A stretch of 18,588 bases of DNA from NCBI GenBank assembly GCA_002498845.1, contig DAJC01000064.1, positions 1 to 18,588 on the forward strand. The letters are read 5' to 3'. This stretch comes from Thermoplasmatales archaeon UBA509 (GTDB taxonomy: Archaea; Thermoplasmatota; Thermoplasmata; Thermoplasmatales; Thermoplasmataceae). Position 1 is the first letter of the stretch. The number at the start of each line of letters is the position of its first letter. The notes beneath the pieces are model-generated. The model worked only from the letters and a program-made list of their open reading frames with translations. It was not told the DNA's origin and searched no databases. This document shows positions 6,915-13,863 of this stretch, piece by piece. Made by a program: the position numbers and the translations under genes.

Positions 6915-8741
6915 ATGAAAAGGTCATCGGCAATTATTGCTGTAGTGGTCGTTGTTGTACTCATTGCGGCAGGTTTTGCTATATATAAGGTAGAGACTGA
7001 AAAGAAAGCGCCCCTGAATTATGTGATAGAAGGTTCTGCAAAATCGCCCGGACATCTTGACCCGGCCGTGACTTTCAGCACAGCCGGGTGGGAAATCATG
7101 AATCAGATCTATCAGGACATGGTGGCTCCAAACGGAACCAGTGAAACTTCATACATTGGAGTTTTGGCCACTAACTGGACTGTTTCGAACAGTAATATGT
7201 CCTATACCTTCACCCTTAGACAGGGCGTCACGTTCAGCAATGGAAATCCATACAATGCCTATGTCCAGTGGTATTCAATGTACAGAACTCTCGTAATGAA
7301 TCAGGCACCGTCATTCATTCTTGGGCAGAATTTCAACTATTCCAATGGTGTTAATTTCACTGTCACTCCTTCCGATCTGAACACATTCAACTTTTCAAAT
7401 CCCACTTCTTCCCAGCTCAGTGTAATGGAATACCCGTATCAGTCATTCCAGGTAATTAACAAATATACTATCAGGTTAAATCTGGGATATGGCTACAACG
7501 GTGATGTGCCCTTCAATGCGCTTCTTGCTACACTTTCAACGCCACCTGCGGCAGCAGTGGACCCAGTATTTGTCGATGCCCATGGCGGTGTAAGTGGCAA
7601 CAACACCAATTCGTACATGACAACGCACACAATGGGTACGGGGCCGTTCTATCTTCAGAAGTACGTACCCAGTTCAACTGCAGTCCTGGAAAAAAGCACA
7701 ACCTACTGGGCAGATAACCTCAGTAACAGCAGTCTCAATTATGCAATACAGCCAGCCAAACTCAATGAGGTCATCATCGATTACCAGCCGGTGTCCACGT
7801 CAATTTCAGCAGCTAAAGCAGGAAAACTGCAGGTAATAGACGCACCATCATCATCCTACTACAGCACCCTCAAGGGTATCAGTGGGTTTAATACCAGCAT
7901 TCTGCCAGTCAGGTTCGGCAGTTCAGAGGGAACTTATTACGTGTATATGGACCCAGGATCATTCTCCCCATTCACAAACCTTGATGTGAGAATGGCCATC
8001 ACCTATGCCATAAACTATACTGGAATAATAAATACAGTATATCATGGACTTGCGTCACCTTGGATTGGTCCGGTTCCGGCAGGATTCCCGTATTATAATA
8101 GAACAACAAGTGGTCTCTCTCCATACTCATACGATCCCGTAAAGGCCGCTCATCTTCTTGCAGACGCTGGATACAGGGCAAAACTTCCCAATGGAACTGT
8201 GTTAAATCCTGGAGGTAGGGTCTTCCCCACGGCAAATTTCACCTTTGATCGCGATTCTTCATCTCAGACCAGCGAGGCTGAAATCATCATAGCTGACCTT
8301 GAGGCAATTGGTATACCCATAACCTCTGACGGGGTTTCTCACAGCACGTGGGAATCAATAATATTCGCCACTAACGCGGGTTCCACATCCTATTATTTTG
8401 GTATCAGCTACTACACTGAGGATTACACAGCGACTGAGGATTACGTTGATGCCATACTTGATGAAGGCTATGTTGGGGCATCAGGATACGGAGGCAGTTA
8501 CAACTATAATTCCACAATCTTTAACATGACAGTAAACGCAACGTCCACCAACAATCCTGCATACATAATTCAGAATTACACCAACATCGTTAGGGATATC
8601 TACAACAGTTACTGGTTTGCCTGGCTCAACGTACCATACATGCTGGCATTCCATGCGAACAATCTGGCAGGAATTATTCCAAACCCTGCAGGATCTGCGG
8701 CAGGCTATTTCATGTTCTGGAACGACGTCTACTATACCTGA
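6915..8741 (+). CDS. Peptide ABC transporter solute-binding protein (family 5)
   Basis: A 608-aa extracytoplasmic binding protein of the peptide/nickel family (SBP_bac_5). The N-terminus MKRSS is followed by an unbroken hydrophobic stretch to about residue 24. There is no lipobox cysteine, so it is probably an uncleaved membrane anchor or class I signal, as is usual for archaeal binding proteins. The mature part contains family landmarks such as WTVSNSNMSYTFTLRQGVTFSNG in the N-lobe (about 88-110) and FTNLDVRMAITYAIN (about 355-370). At least a dozen N-x-S/T sequons (NGT, NWT, NYS, NFT, NLS, NSS, NRT, NST, NMT, NAT and others) suggest heavy surface glycosylation. It heads the unit with both permeases, with only 12 bases to the next gene. 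The actual ligand cannot be read from sequence. Confidence 0.9.
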   Translation: MKRSSAIIAVVVVVVLIAAGFAIYKVETEKKAPLNYVIEGSAKSPGHLDPAVTFSTAGWEIMNQIYQDMVAPNGTSETSYIGVLATNWTVSNSNMSYTFTLRQGVTFSNGNPYNAYVQWYSMYRTLVMNQAPSFILGQNFNYSNGVNFTVTPSDLNTFNFSNPTSSQLSVMEYPYQSFQVINKYTIRLNLGYGYNGDVPFNALLATLSTPPAAAVDPVFVDAHGGVSGNNTNSYMTTHTMGTGPFYLQKYVPSSTAVLEKSTTYWADNLSNSSLNYAIQPAKLNEVIIDYQPVSTSISAAKAGKLQVIDAPSSSYYSTLKGISGFNTSILPVRFGSSEGTYYVYMDPGSFSPFTNLDVRMAITYAINYTGIINTVYHGLASPWIGPVPAGFPYYNRTTSGLSPYSYDPVKAAHLLADAGYRAKLPNGTVLNPGGRVFPTANFTFDRDSSSQTSEAEIIIADLEAIGIPITSDGVSHSTWESIIFATNAGSTSYYFGISYYTEDYTATEDYVDAILDEGYVGASGYGGSYNYNSTIFNMTVNATSTNNPAYIIQNYTNIVRDIYNSYWFAWLNVPYMLAFHANNLAGIIPNPAGSAAGYFMFWNDVYYT

Positions 8742-8747
8742 AGGTGA
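8742..8747 (+). promoter_or_regulatory. Shine-Dalgarno-like site of the first permease
   Basis: AGGTGA begins right after the stop codon of the binding-protein gene and ends six bases before the ATG at 8754. It complements the archaeal 16S rRNA tail and fixes this start. Confidence 0.6.
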
Positions 8748-8753
8748 ACGGTT

Positions 8754-9788
8754 ATGGATTCGAGCCGTTCACTAATTTTATATATAATTAAGAGAAGCAT
8801 TGAAGGAGTCCTCCTGATTTTTGGTACCATAATTATTGTCTTCCTGATCTCTCATCTGCTCAGTACGAATCCTGCTGTTCTATGGGCGGGCCCAAAGGCC
8901 AGGCCGTCGACCATTGCCGCGGTGAAGTTAAGATATCATCTCAATGATCCAATATACGTACAATTATGGTATTTTCTATCTTCATATGCCACAGGCAATC
9001 TGGGAATTGATCCAGTTACTGGGCAATCTATCCTCAGCGAACTGCTATTTTACTTCCCCAACACGCTTGAACTTGTTCTCATGGCATTCGTTATAATCAT
9101 CATTGCAGGCATAGGGCTTGGTTATCTTTCAGCCATGAACTTCGGAAACAAAAAGGACAGTCTTATAAGAATCTTCTATCTGGGGGCCTGGTCCACACCA
9201 ACATTTCTCGGCGCGGCTCTTGCCATTAGCGTATTTGCCTCATATATTCCCATATTTCCAGTGGGAGGCATGTATTCATCCTACCTGACTGCCCCTCCCA
9301 GAATCACAGGCATCTTCGTTCTTGATTCCATAATAACAGGCCATATCGGTGATTTCATTAATGGAATGTATCATCTCATTCTTCCTGCGGCCACTCTTGC
9401 CTTCCTGAATTTCGGCCTGGTAACAAGGATCAGCAGGTCTGGAGTGCTTGGCGTACGCTGGATGCCCTACGTTCGTACCGCTTATTCAAAGGGGTTGCCA
9501 ATGAAGGAGGTTCAGCGCCACCACATTCTAAGAACCGGACTTATAGAAGCAAACACTGTTGTGGCCGTAATGTTTGGATGGCTGATTTCAGGTACGGTGG
9601 TTGTTGAGGAGCTCTTCTCATGGCCAGGAATTGGGCGGTTTGCATACAATGCAGTTGTTTCAGATAATTATCCAGTTCTCATAGCAGTCGTTATCGTATT
9701 CACAATCGCTGTGGTTGTGGCAAACCTTGTAGCAGACATACTTTATGCAGTTCTCGACCCAAGAATCACGCTTTCAGGTGAGAGATAA
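8754..9788 (+). CDS. dppB: Peptide ABC transporter permease, DppB/OppB type
   Basis: A 344-aa integral membrane protein with six likely membrane segments, the first at about residues 17-36. The long extracytoplasmic loop after it (about 40-95) is typical of DppB. The ATPase-coupling EAA loop lies at about 242-265 (TAYSKGLPMKEVQRHHILRT). Just after it comes the DppB-typical stretch EELFSWPGIGRFAYNAV (285-301). The C-terminus ends in ADILYAVLDPRI, again standard for the family. The stop codon overlaps the start of the second permease by one base (TAATG), indicating coupled translation. Confidence 0.93.
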   Translation: MDSSRSLILYIIKRSIEGVLLIFGTIIIVFLISHLLSTNPAVLWAGPKARPSTIAAVKLRYHLNDPIYVQLWYFLSSYATGNLGIDPVTGQSILSELLFYFPNTLELVLMAFVIIIIAGIGLGYLSAMNFGNKKDSLIRIFYLGAWSTPTFLGAALAISVFASYIPIFPVGGMYSSYLTAPPRITGIFVLDSIITGHIGDFINGMYHLILPAATLAFLNFGLVTRISRSGVLGVRWMPYVRTAYSKGLPMKEVQRHHILRTGLIEANTVVAVMFGWLISGTVVVEELFSWPGIGRFAYNAVVSDNYPVLIAVVIVFTIAVVVANLVADILYAVLDPRITLSGER

Positions 9789-10735
9789 TGACTAATGAAA
9801 GAAGTGCAGTACAGAGGCTTAAGGGTACACTGTCAGATATATATGCCAACAAACTTTCCTTCGCAGGACTTGTTATAATTGGTTTTTTCGTCATTGTGGC
9901 CATCCTTTTTGAATTGCTGGGTACTCACATGACGCCATACAATCCATATAAAATCAATCTTTCAAGTGCAAATCTTCCTCCATCGCTGACGCACATTTTC
10001 GGAACAGACGGGCTTGGACGTGATATTTTCTCCCGTATCCTTGCTGCCATACCAATAGATCTTGCCATTCCCTCCATGGTTGTTGGAATTTCAGTTCTGG
10101 TTGGCCTTGTTCTTGGCAGTATTGCCGGATTTTACCGTGGAACTTCGGAAGAGGTAATAATGAGGTTCACTGACCTTTTCCTGGCATTTCCCGGCCTCAT
10201 CATGGCACTGGCAATTGCGGCAACCCTTGGCCCCAGCCTGATAAATGCAACCATTGCCATCACCATAGTCTGGTGGCCCCCATATGTCCGTATAGTTCGG
10301 GCAGGAGTACTGGAGGTATCAGCCAATGATTTTGTGACGGCATCAAGGGCAATGAACCTGTCATTCTGGTACATTTTCAAGAATGATCTCATACCAAACA
10401 TCATCCCAACAGTCATTGTATATGCCACCATGGATGTGGGGACAGCCCTTCTGACTCTTTCAACCCTTGGATTCCTTGGAGTTGGTATACCGGCTGGTAC
10501 CCCAGAACTGGGGCTCATGGCATCATCAATCACAACAACACTCTACACCTATCCATGGGAAGGGCTCATACCTGCCGCGTTCATACTGCTCATAGTCCTC
10601 GGTCTTGGTTTGCTTGGCGAAGGTCTCAGGGACTCCATGGATGTGAATCTGAAGTCACATATTGTCAGGAGAGTCCCAAGGCCTCTTGAAAAGCCATCAG
10701 AAGAGGAGACAGGCAGTGGAGCAATCTCTTCATAG
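9788..10735 (+). CDS. dppC: Peptide ABC transporter permease, DppC/OppC type
   Basis: A 315-aa membrane protein. The N-terminus is cytoplasmic, with a first membrane segment at about 24-45. Next comes the hallmark IFGTDGLGRDIFSRI (70-84) ahead of the transporter core. The EAA loop is at about 181-205 (DFVTASRAMN...IFKNDLIPNI), and the C-terminal GLGLLGEGLRDSMD (271-284) is diagnostic of DppC. It is the last gene of the binding-protein unit. There is no clear T-run terminator directly behind it, so some read-through towards the downstream aminotransferase is possible. Confidence 0.93.
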   Translation: MTNERSAVQRLKGTLSDIYANKLSFAGLVIIGFFVIVAILFELLGTHMTPYNPYKINLSSANLPPSLTHIFGTDGLGRDIFSRILAAIPIDLAIPSMVVGISVLVGLVLGSIAGFYRGTSEEVIMRFTDLFLAFPGLIMALAIAATLGPSLINATIAITIVWWPPYVRIVRAGVLEVSANDFVTASRAMNLSFWYIFKNDLIPNIIPTVIVYATMDVGTALLTLSTLGFLGVGIPAGTPELGLMASSITTTLYTYPWEGLIPAAFILLIVLGLGLLGEGLRDSMDVNLKSHIVRRVPRPLEKPSEEETGSGAISS

Positions 10736-10798
10736 ATATTTTCCAATTTCCATATTTAATCATTAATTACTGAAAATAGTTAAGTTAATATCTATCTG

Positions 10799-10817
10799 TA
10801 CTATATTTTGTATAGTA
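10799..10817. promoter_or_regulatory. Perfect inverted repeat and TATA-like region upstream of the GABA-transaminase-like gene
   Basis: TACTATA-TTTTG-TATAGTA is a perfect 7-base inverted repeat with a 5-base spacer. It also contains the only TATA-like sequence in this gap (about 10801-10809), roughly 95 bases before the ATG. Overlap of a dyad with the TATA box is typical of a repressor operator. If this is the promoter, transcription would start near 10830 and leave a leader of about 70 bases, unlike the leaderless genes elsewhere in the window. Confidence 0.45.
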
Positions 10818-10822
10818 ATTAA

Positions 10823-10893
10823 GGCATGATCCTTTACAATACTCATTAGATCCAGATGAGGAATACTGGTATGGTATCATGCCGGATCTGGAT
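10823..10893 (+). promoter_or_regulatory. Putative structured leader with overlapping inverted repeats
   Basis: Three dyads lie in the last 80 bases before the ATG at 10902. GGCATGAT (10823-10830) pairs with ATCATGCC (10876-10883). ATCCAGAT (10850-10857) pairs with ATCTGGAT (10886-10893). GGTATG (10868-10873) pairs, with one G-U, with CATGCC (10878-10883). The first and third share an arm and exclude each other, whereas the second and third can nest. This could be a regulatory RNA fold or paired protein-binding sites; no known riboswitch family is recognised. Confidence 0.35.
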
Positions 10894-10901
10894 GTGGATA
10901 T

Positions 10902-12266
10902 ATGAAGTCGACAGAATGGGGTAGTTATGAAGATGCACCAAGACTTGTTACAGATATTCCAGGACCGGAGTCCCGGAAAATGCTTGCAGACCAGGACAGA
11001 TTTGAAACTGCAAGCAGAACCTATACATCAGTCTTCAAGATCGGGGTCTCCAGGGCAAGAGGGTCCACAATAGAAGATGTGGACGGCAACAGATTTATTG
11101 ATTTTTTCTCCGGTGTCAGTGTCATCAACCTTGGACATGGATTTCCACCTGTCAGGAATGCTGTCCGGGATCAACTGGACAAAGTTGTGCACATAAATGA
11201 AATGCCTACCGAGACGAGGATCAATTTTCTCAAGACGTTCAATTCCACACTCCCTGCAGAACTCAGAGATCATTCTAAAACAATGTTCACAGTAACTGGC
11301 GCTGAAGCCTGCGAAACTGCCATAGAGCTTGCCAGGCACGTAACAGGAAAGAAAACCATAGTTGCATTCAGTGGAAGCTACCATGGCGTATCAGGAGAGA
11401 TAATTTCTGCCACTTCGAATCCGCACTACCGCGGGTATGCCGGTATTGGTCTGAGGGATATTGCCTACATACCTTACCCATATTCATACAGGTTCCCCTT
11501 CAATGTGAAGACGAAAGAAATGTCTGCATATGTTGGGGACATGCTACGTCACATGATTTCTGATCCGTACGCTGGACCTGGAGATATAGGTGGAGTTATT
11601 GTGGAACCCATACAGGGAGAAGGCGGTTATGTGGTTCCACCTGACGACTTTCTTCCCATCATAAGAGAGATCACACAGGACAATGGAGTACCCCTGATTC
11701 TGGATGAGGTTCAATCCGGTGTGGGCAGATCTGGAAGAATATGGGCAAGTGAATATACTAAGGTCTCACCTGACGTAATGTGCGTTTCAAAGAGCATTGG
11801 CGAAGGAATACCAATTTCCATGATTGCCTACCGGAATGATTATGATGAAAAACTGCCGCCGGGTTTTCACCTTGGAACCTACAGGGGGAATCCTCTTGGC
11901 ATGGCAGCAGGCAATGCCACACTGAACTACCTTAAGGAGAGCAGCGTCCTGGACATGGTTCGTTCAAATGGTTCTCATATTCTGAAAAGACTCGAGGAAT
12001 TTGCTCAGAATAACAGATATATTGGCGAGGTGAGGGGAAGAGGATACATGATTGCACTGGAGATGGTTGACGACCCCGTAACAAGGAAACCTGGGACCAA
12101 AAGAGCTGCAAGAATAAAGGAATATATGTTCAGACATGGTGTTCTGATGCATACATGCGGACACTATGCCAATGTACTGAGATTCATGGCGCCTCTGACA
12201 ATTGAGCCTGACCTGGCAGACAGAGGAATAGATATTCTTGGAGACGCTTTGAAGGAAATCTCCTGA
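10902..12266 (+). CDS. Class III aminotransferase, 4-aminobutyrate transaminase-like
   Basis: A 454-aa fold-type I PLP enzyme. The N-terminal DIPGPESRKML (18-28) is typical of the GabT branch. Other landmarks: IEDVDGNRFIDFFSG (57-71), TGAEACETA (132-140), GSYHG (158-162), VEPIQGEGGY (234-243), LDEVQSGVGR (267-276, with D268 binding the pyridine nitrogen and Q271 stacking), the Schiff-base lysine K297 in VSKSIGEG, and GTYRGNP (325-331) for phosphate binding. Close relatives include GABA, ornithine and diaminobutyrate transaminases and archaeal amino-acid racemases, so the assignment is at subfamily level. A GABA transaminase would produce succinate semialdehyde, for which the aldehyde dehydrogenase at 16344-17663 is a natural partner. 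The gene sits after the permease genes on the same strand, with a 166-base gap. It converges on the next minus-strand operon. Confidence 0.87.
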   Translation: MKSTEWGSYEDAPRLVTDIPGPESRKMLADQDRFETASRTYTSVFKIGVSRARGSTIEDVDGNRFIDFFSGVSVINLGHGFPPVRNAVRDQLDKVVHINEMPTETRINFLKTFNSTLPAELRDHSKTMFTVTGAEACETAIELARHVTGKKTIVAFSGSYHGVSGEIISATSNPHYRGYAGIGLRDIAYIPYPYSYRFPFNVKTKEMSAYVGDMLRHMISDPYAGPGDIGGVIVEPIQGEGGYVVPPDDFLPIIREITQDNGVPLILDEVQSGVGRSGRIWASEYTKVSPDVMCVSKSIGEGIPISMIAYRNDYDEKLPPGFHLGTYRGNPLGMAAGNATLNYLKESSVLDMVRSNGSHILKRLEEFAQNNRYIGEVRGRGYMIALEMVDDPVTRKPGTKRAARIKEYMFRHGVLMHTCGHYANVLRFMAPLTIEPDLADRGIDILGDALKEIS

Positions 12267-12309
12267 TCAACTGATCCATTCATATCAGAAAATTTTACTG
12301 TATATCCCA

Positions 12310-12317
12310 TTTTTTTT
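12310..12317 (+). terminator. Oligo-T terminator of the GABA-transaminase-like gene
   Basis: A run of eight T lies about 45 bases after the stop codon, in the short gap between two convergent genes. No strong stem precedes it, which is normal for archaeal termination. Confidence 0.5.
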
Positions 12318-12360
12318 CAACCATACCGAAATTGCCCTATTAGCTGTAATAAACAGAGCT

Positions 12361-12366
12361 AAAAAA
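12361..12366 (-). terminator. Oligo-T terminator of the semialdehyde dehydrogenase gene
   Basis: Six A on the plus strand read as T6 on the minus strand, about 20 bases after the stop codon of the minus-strand dehydrogenase. It is a short run and therefore a modest call. Confidence 0.4.
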
Positions 12367-12384
12367 TTTGGACTTATGGGAAAA

Positions 12385-13863
12385 TTACCATCTGGAAACG
12401 ACAACCTTCCTTTCGGTGAAGAACATGACGTGGTCGTCCCCACCCTGTGCATGCAGGTCTCCGAAGAAGGAATCCTTGTAACCGCCGAATGGGTAGAACG
12501 AGATGGGTGCTGCAACACCAACATTCACACCGAAATTACCGGCTTCAACGCCATGAACAAATTCTCTTGCGTTTCGACCGCTTGAGGTGAAGATAGTTGC
12601 TGAATTTCCATACCTGCTCCTGTTGATGGTTTCTATGGCGTTCTCCAGGTTACTTACCTCCATTACTGATGCCACCGGTCCGAATATCTCGTCAGTGACT
12701 ATCTTCATGTCACTGGCGGCATTGTCAAATATGGTTGGGCCGAGGAAGTAACCTTCGGGATGCTTCTGAGATCTCTTCTTTCTGCCGTCCAGTAGGAGAT
12801 GTGCCCCCTCTTCTTCTCCCTTGACAACATATGATTCCACGCGCTTCAGGTGATCTTCCCTGATGAGCGGTCCCATATCCGTATCAGCATCAAGTCCGAA
12901 GCCAAGCCTTAGCTTTGATGCTGCCTCAACGAAAGCATTCACAACCTTCCGGTGATTCTCAGGCAACGTCACCAGCACTGAGCCTGCAAGACAGCGTTCG
13001 CCTGCGTTGCCAAAGAATGAGCTTATGAGGGAAGGAATTACCGTTCCCAGATCGGCGTCGGGCATGACAAGTTCATAGTTCTTTGCAGAAGCACCAGCCT
13101 GAACGCGCCTGTGTGTTTCAGTACCGCGCCTGTGAATTATCTCGGCTGTTCTTGTGGAACCGACAAAACTGTATCCGGATATATGCCGGTTTGAAAGAAG
13201 CGCCTCAACTGTTTCCTGCCCTCCGTTCACCACTGACACAACATCCGGAGGGATACCTGCTTTCTGGAACATGGAGGAAACATACTGCATGGTGAGAGGG
13301 ACTTTTTCTGATGGCTTAACCACAACGGTATTGCCAAGCCCTATGGCATACGGTATGAACCAGAATGGCACCATCACGGGAAAATTGAAAGGTGCAATTA
13401 CCGCAAACACTCCAATGGGTTCGCGGATCAGTTCCTCGTCAATGCCTCTGGCAATATCTGAATTGTTCCTGCCCATTATGTGGTATGTCGCTGCTGTTGC
13501 GGACTCGACATTCTCAACGGCTCTCATCACCTCTCCATAGCTCTCATCAAAGGTCTTCCCATGCTCAGTGGTCACTATTCGTGCTATTTCGTCTGCATTC
13601 TCCCTCAAAAGGTTTTCAAGCCTGAAGAGAATTTTTACCCTGTCGGTGATGGGGACTTTAGACCAGCTTCTGAAGGCCGTCATGGCTGCATCCACTGCAG
13701 CATCAACCACTCTCTGCCCCGAACCTGCAGTCCTGGCTATAATTTTACCGAATGCCGGATTATAGACATCATAAATCGGCTCCCCCTCTATATCCTGATA
13801 TTTTCCCTCCAGATAGTTCCTTACTGTTTCCGCTTTCTCGCTTTCATTAACACTGCTTTTCAT
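12385..13863 (-). CDS. mmsA: Methylmalonate/malonate-semialdehyde dehydrogenase (CoA-acylating)
   Basis: A 492-aa aldehyde dehydrogenase of the MmsA/IolA branch, which converts malonate or methylmalonate semialdehyde plus CoA and NAD to acetyl-CoA or propionyl-CoA with loss of CO2. Diagnostic features: APFNFPVMVPFWF (about 157-169), catalytic Cys291 in NAGERCLA, and RVQAGASAKNY in place of the ELGG motif, so the usual general-base glutamate is missing, as in this branch. The C-terminal SFFGDLHAQGGDD is also branch-specific. Arginines near 114 and 290 fit the substrate-binding pair described for Bacillus IolA. I place the start at the ATG at 13863 rather than the GTG one codon earlier, because a near-perfect Shine-Dalgarno site precedes it and this ATG overlaps the upstream TGA (TGATG). 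Context suggests beta-alanine or 3-aminoisobutyrate breakdown. Confidence 0.9.
   Translation of the reverse strand: MKSSVNESEKAETVRNYLEGKYQDIEGEPIYDVYNPAFGKIIARTAGSGQRVVDAAVDAAMTAFRSWSKVPITDRVKILFRLENLLRENADEIARIVTTEHGKTFDESYGEVMRAVENVESATAATYHIMGRNNSDIARGIDEELIREPIGVFAVIAPFNFPVMVPFWFIPYAIGLGNTVVVKPSEKVPLTMQYVSSMFQKAGIPPDVVSVVNGGQETVEALLSNRHISGYSFVGSTRTAEIIHRRGTETHRRVQAGASAKNYELVMPDADLGTVIPSLISSFFGNAGERCLAGSVLVTLPENHRKVVNAFVEAASKLRLGFGLDADTDMGPLIREDHLKRVESYVVKGEEEGAHLLLDGRKKRSQKHPEGYFLGPTIFDNAASDMKIVTDEIFGPVASVMEVSNLENAIETINRSRYGNSATIFTSSGRNAREFVHGVEAGNFGVNVGVAAPISFYPFGGYKDSFFGDLHAQGGDDHVMFFTERKVVVSRW

Noticed and set aside
10132..10533. 133-codon minus-strand frame opposite the second permease gene
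   Set aside because: It is antisense to a textbook DppC coding region and has no independent signals; it is a shadow of GC-biased codon positions.
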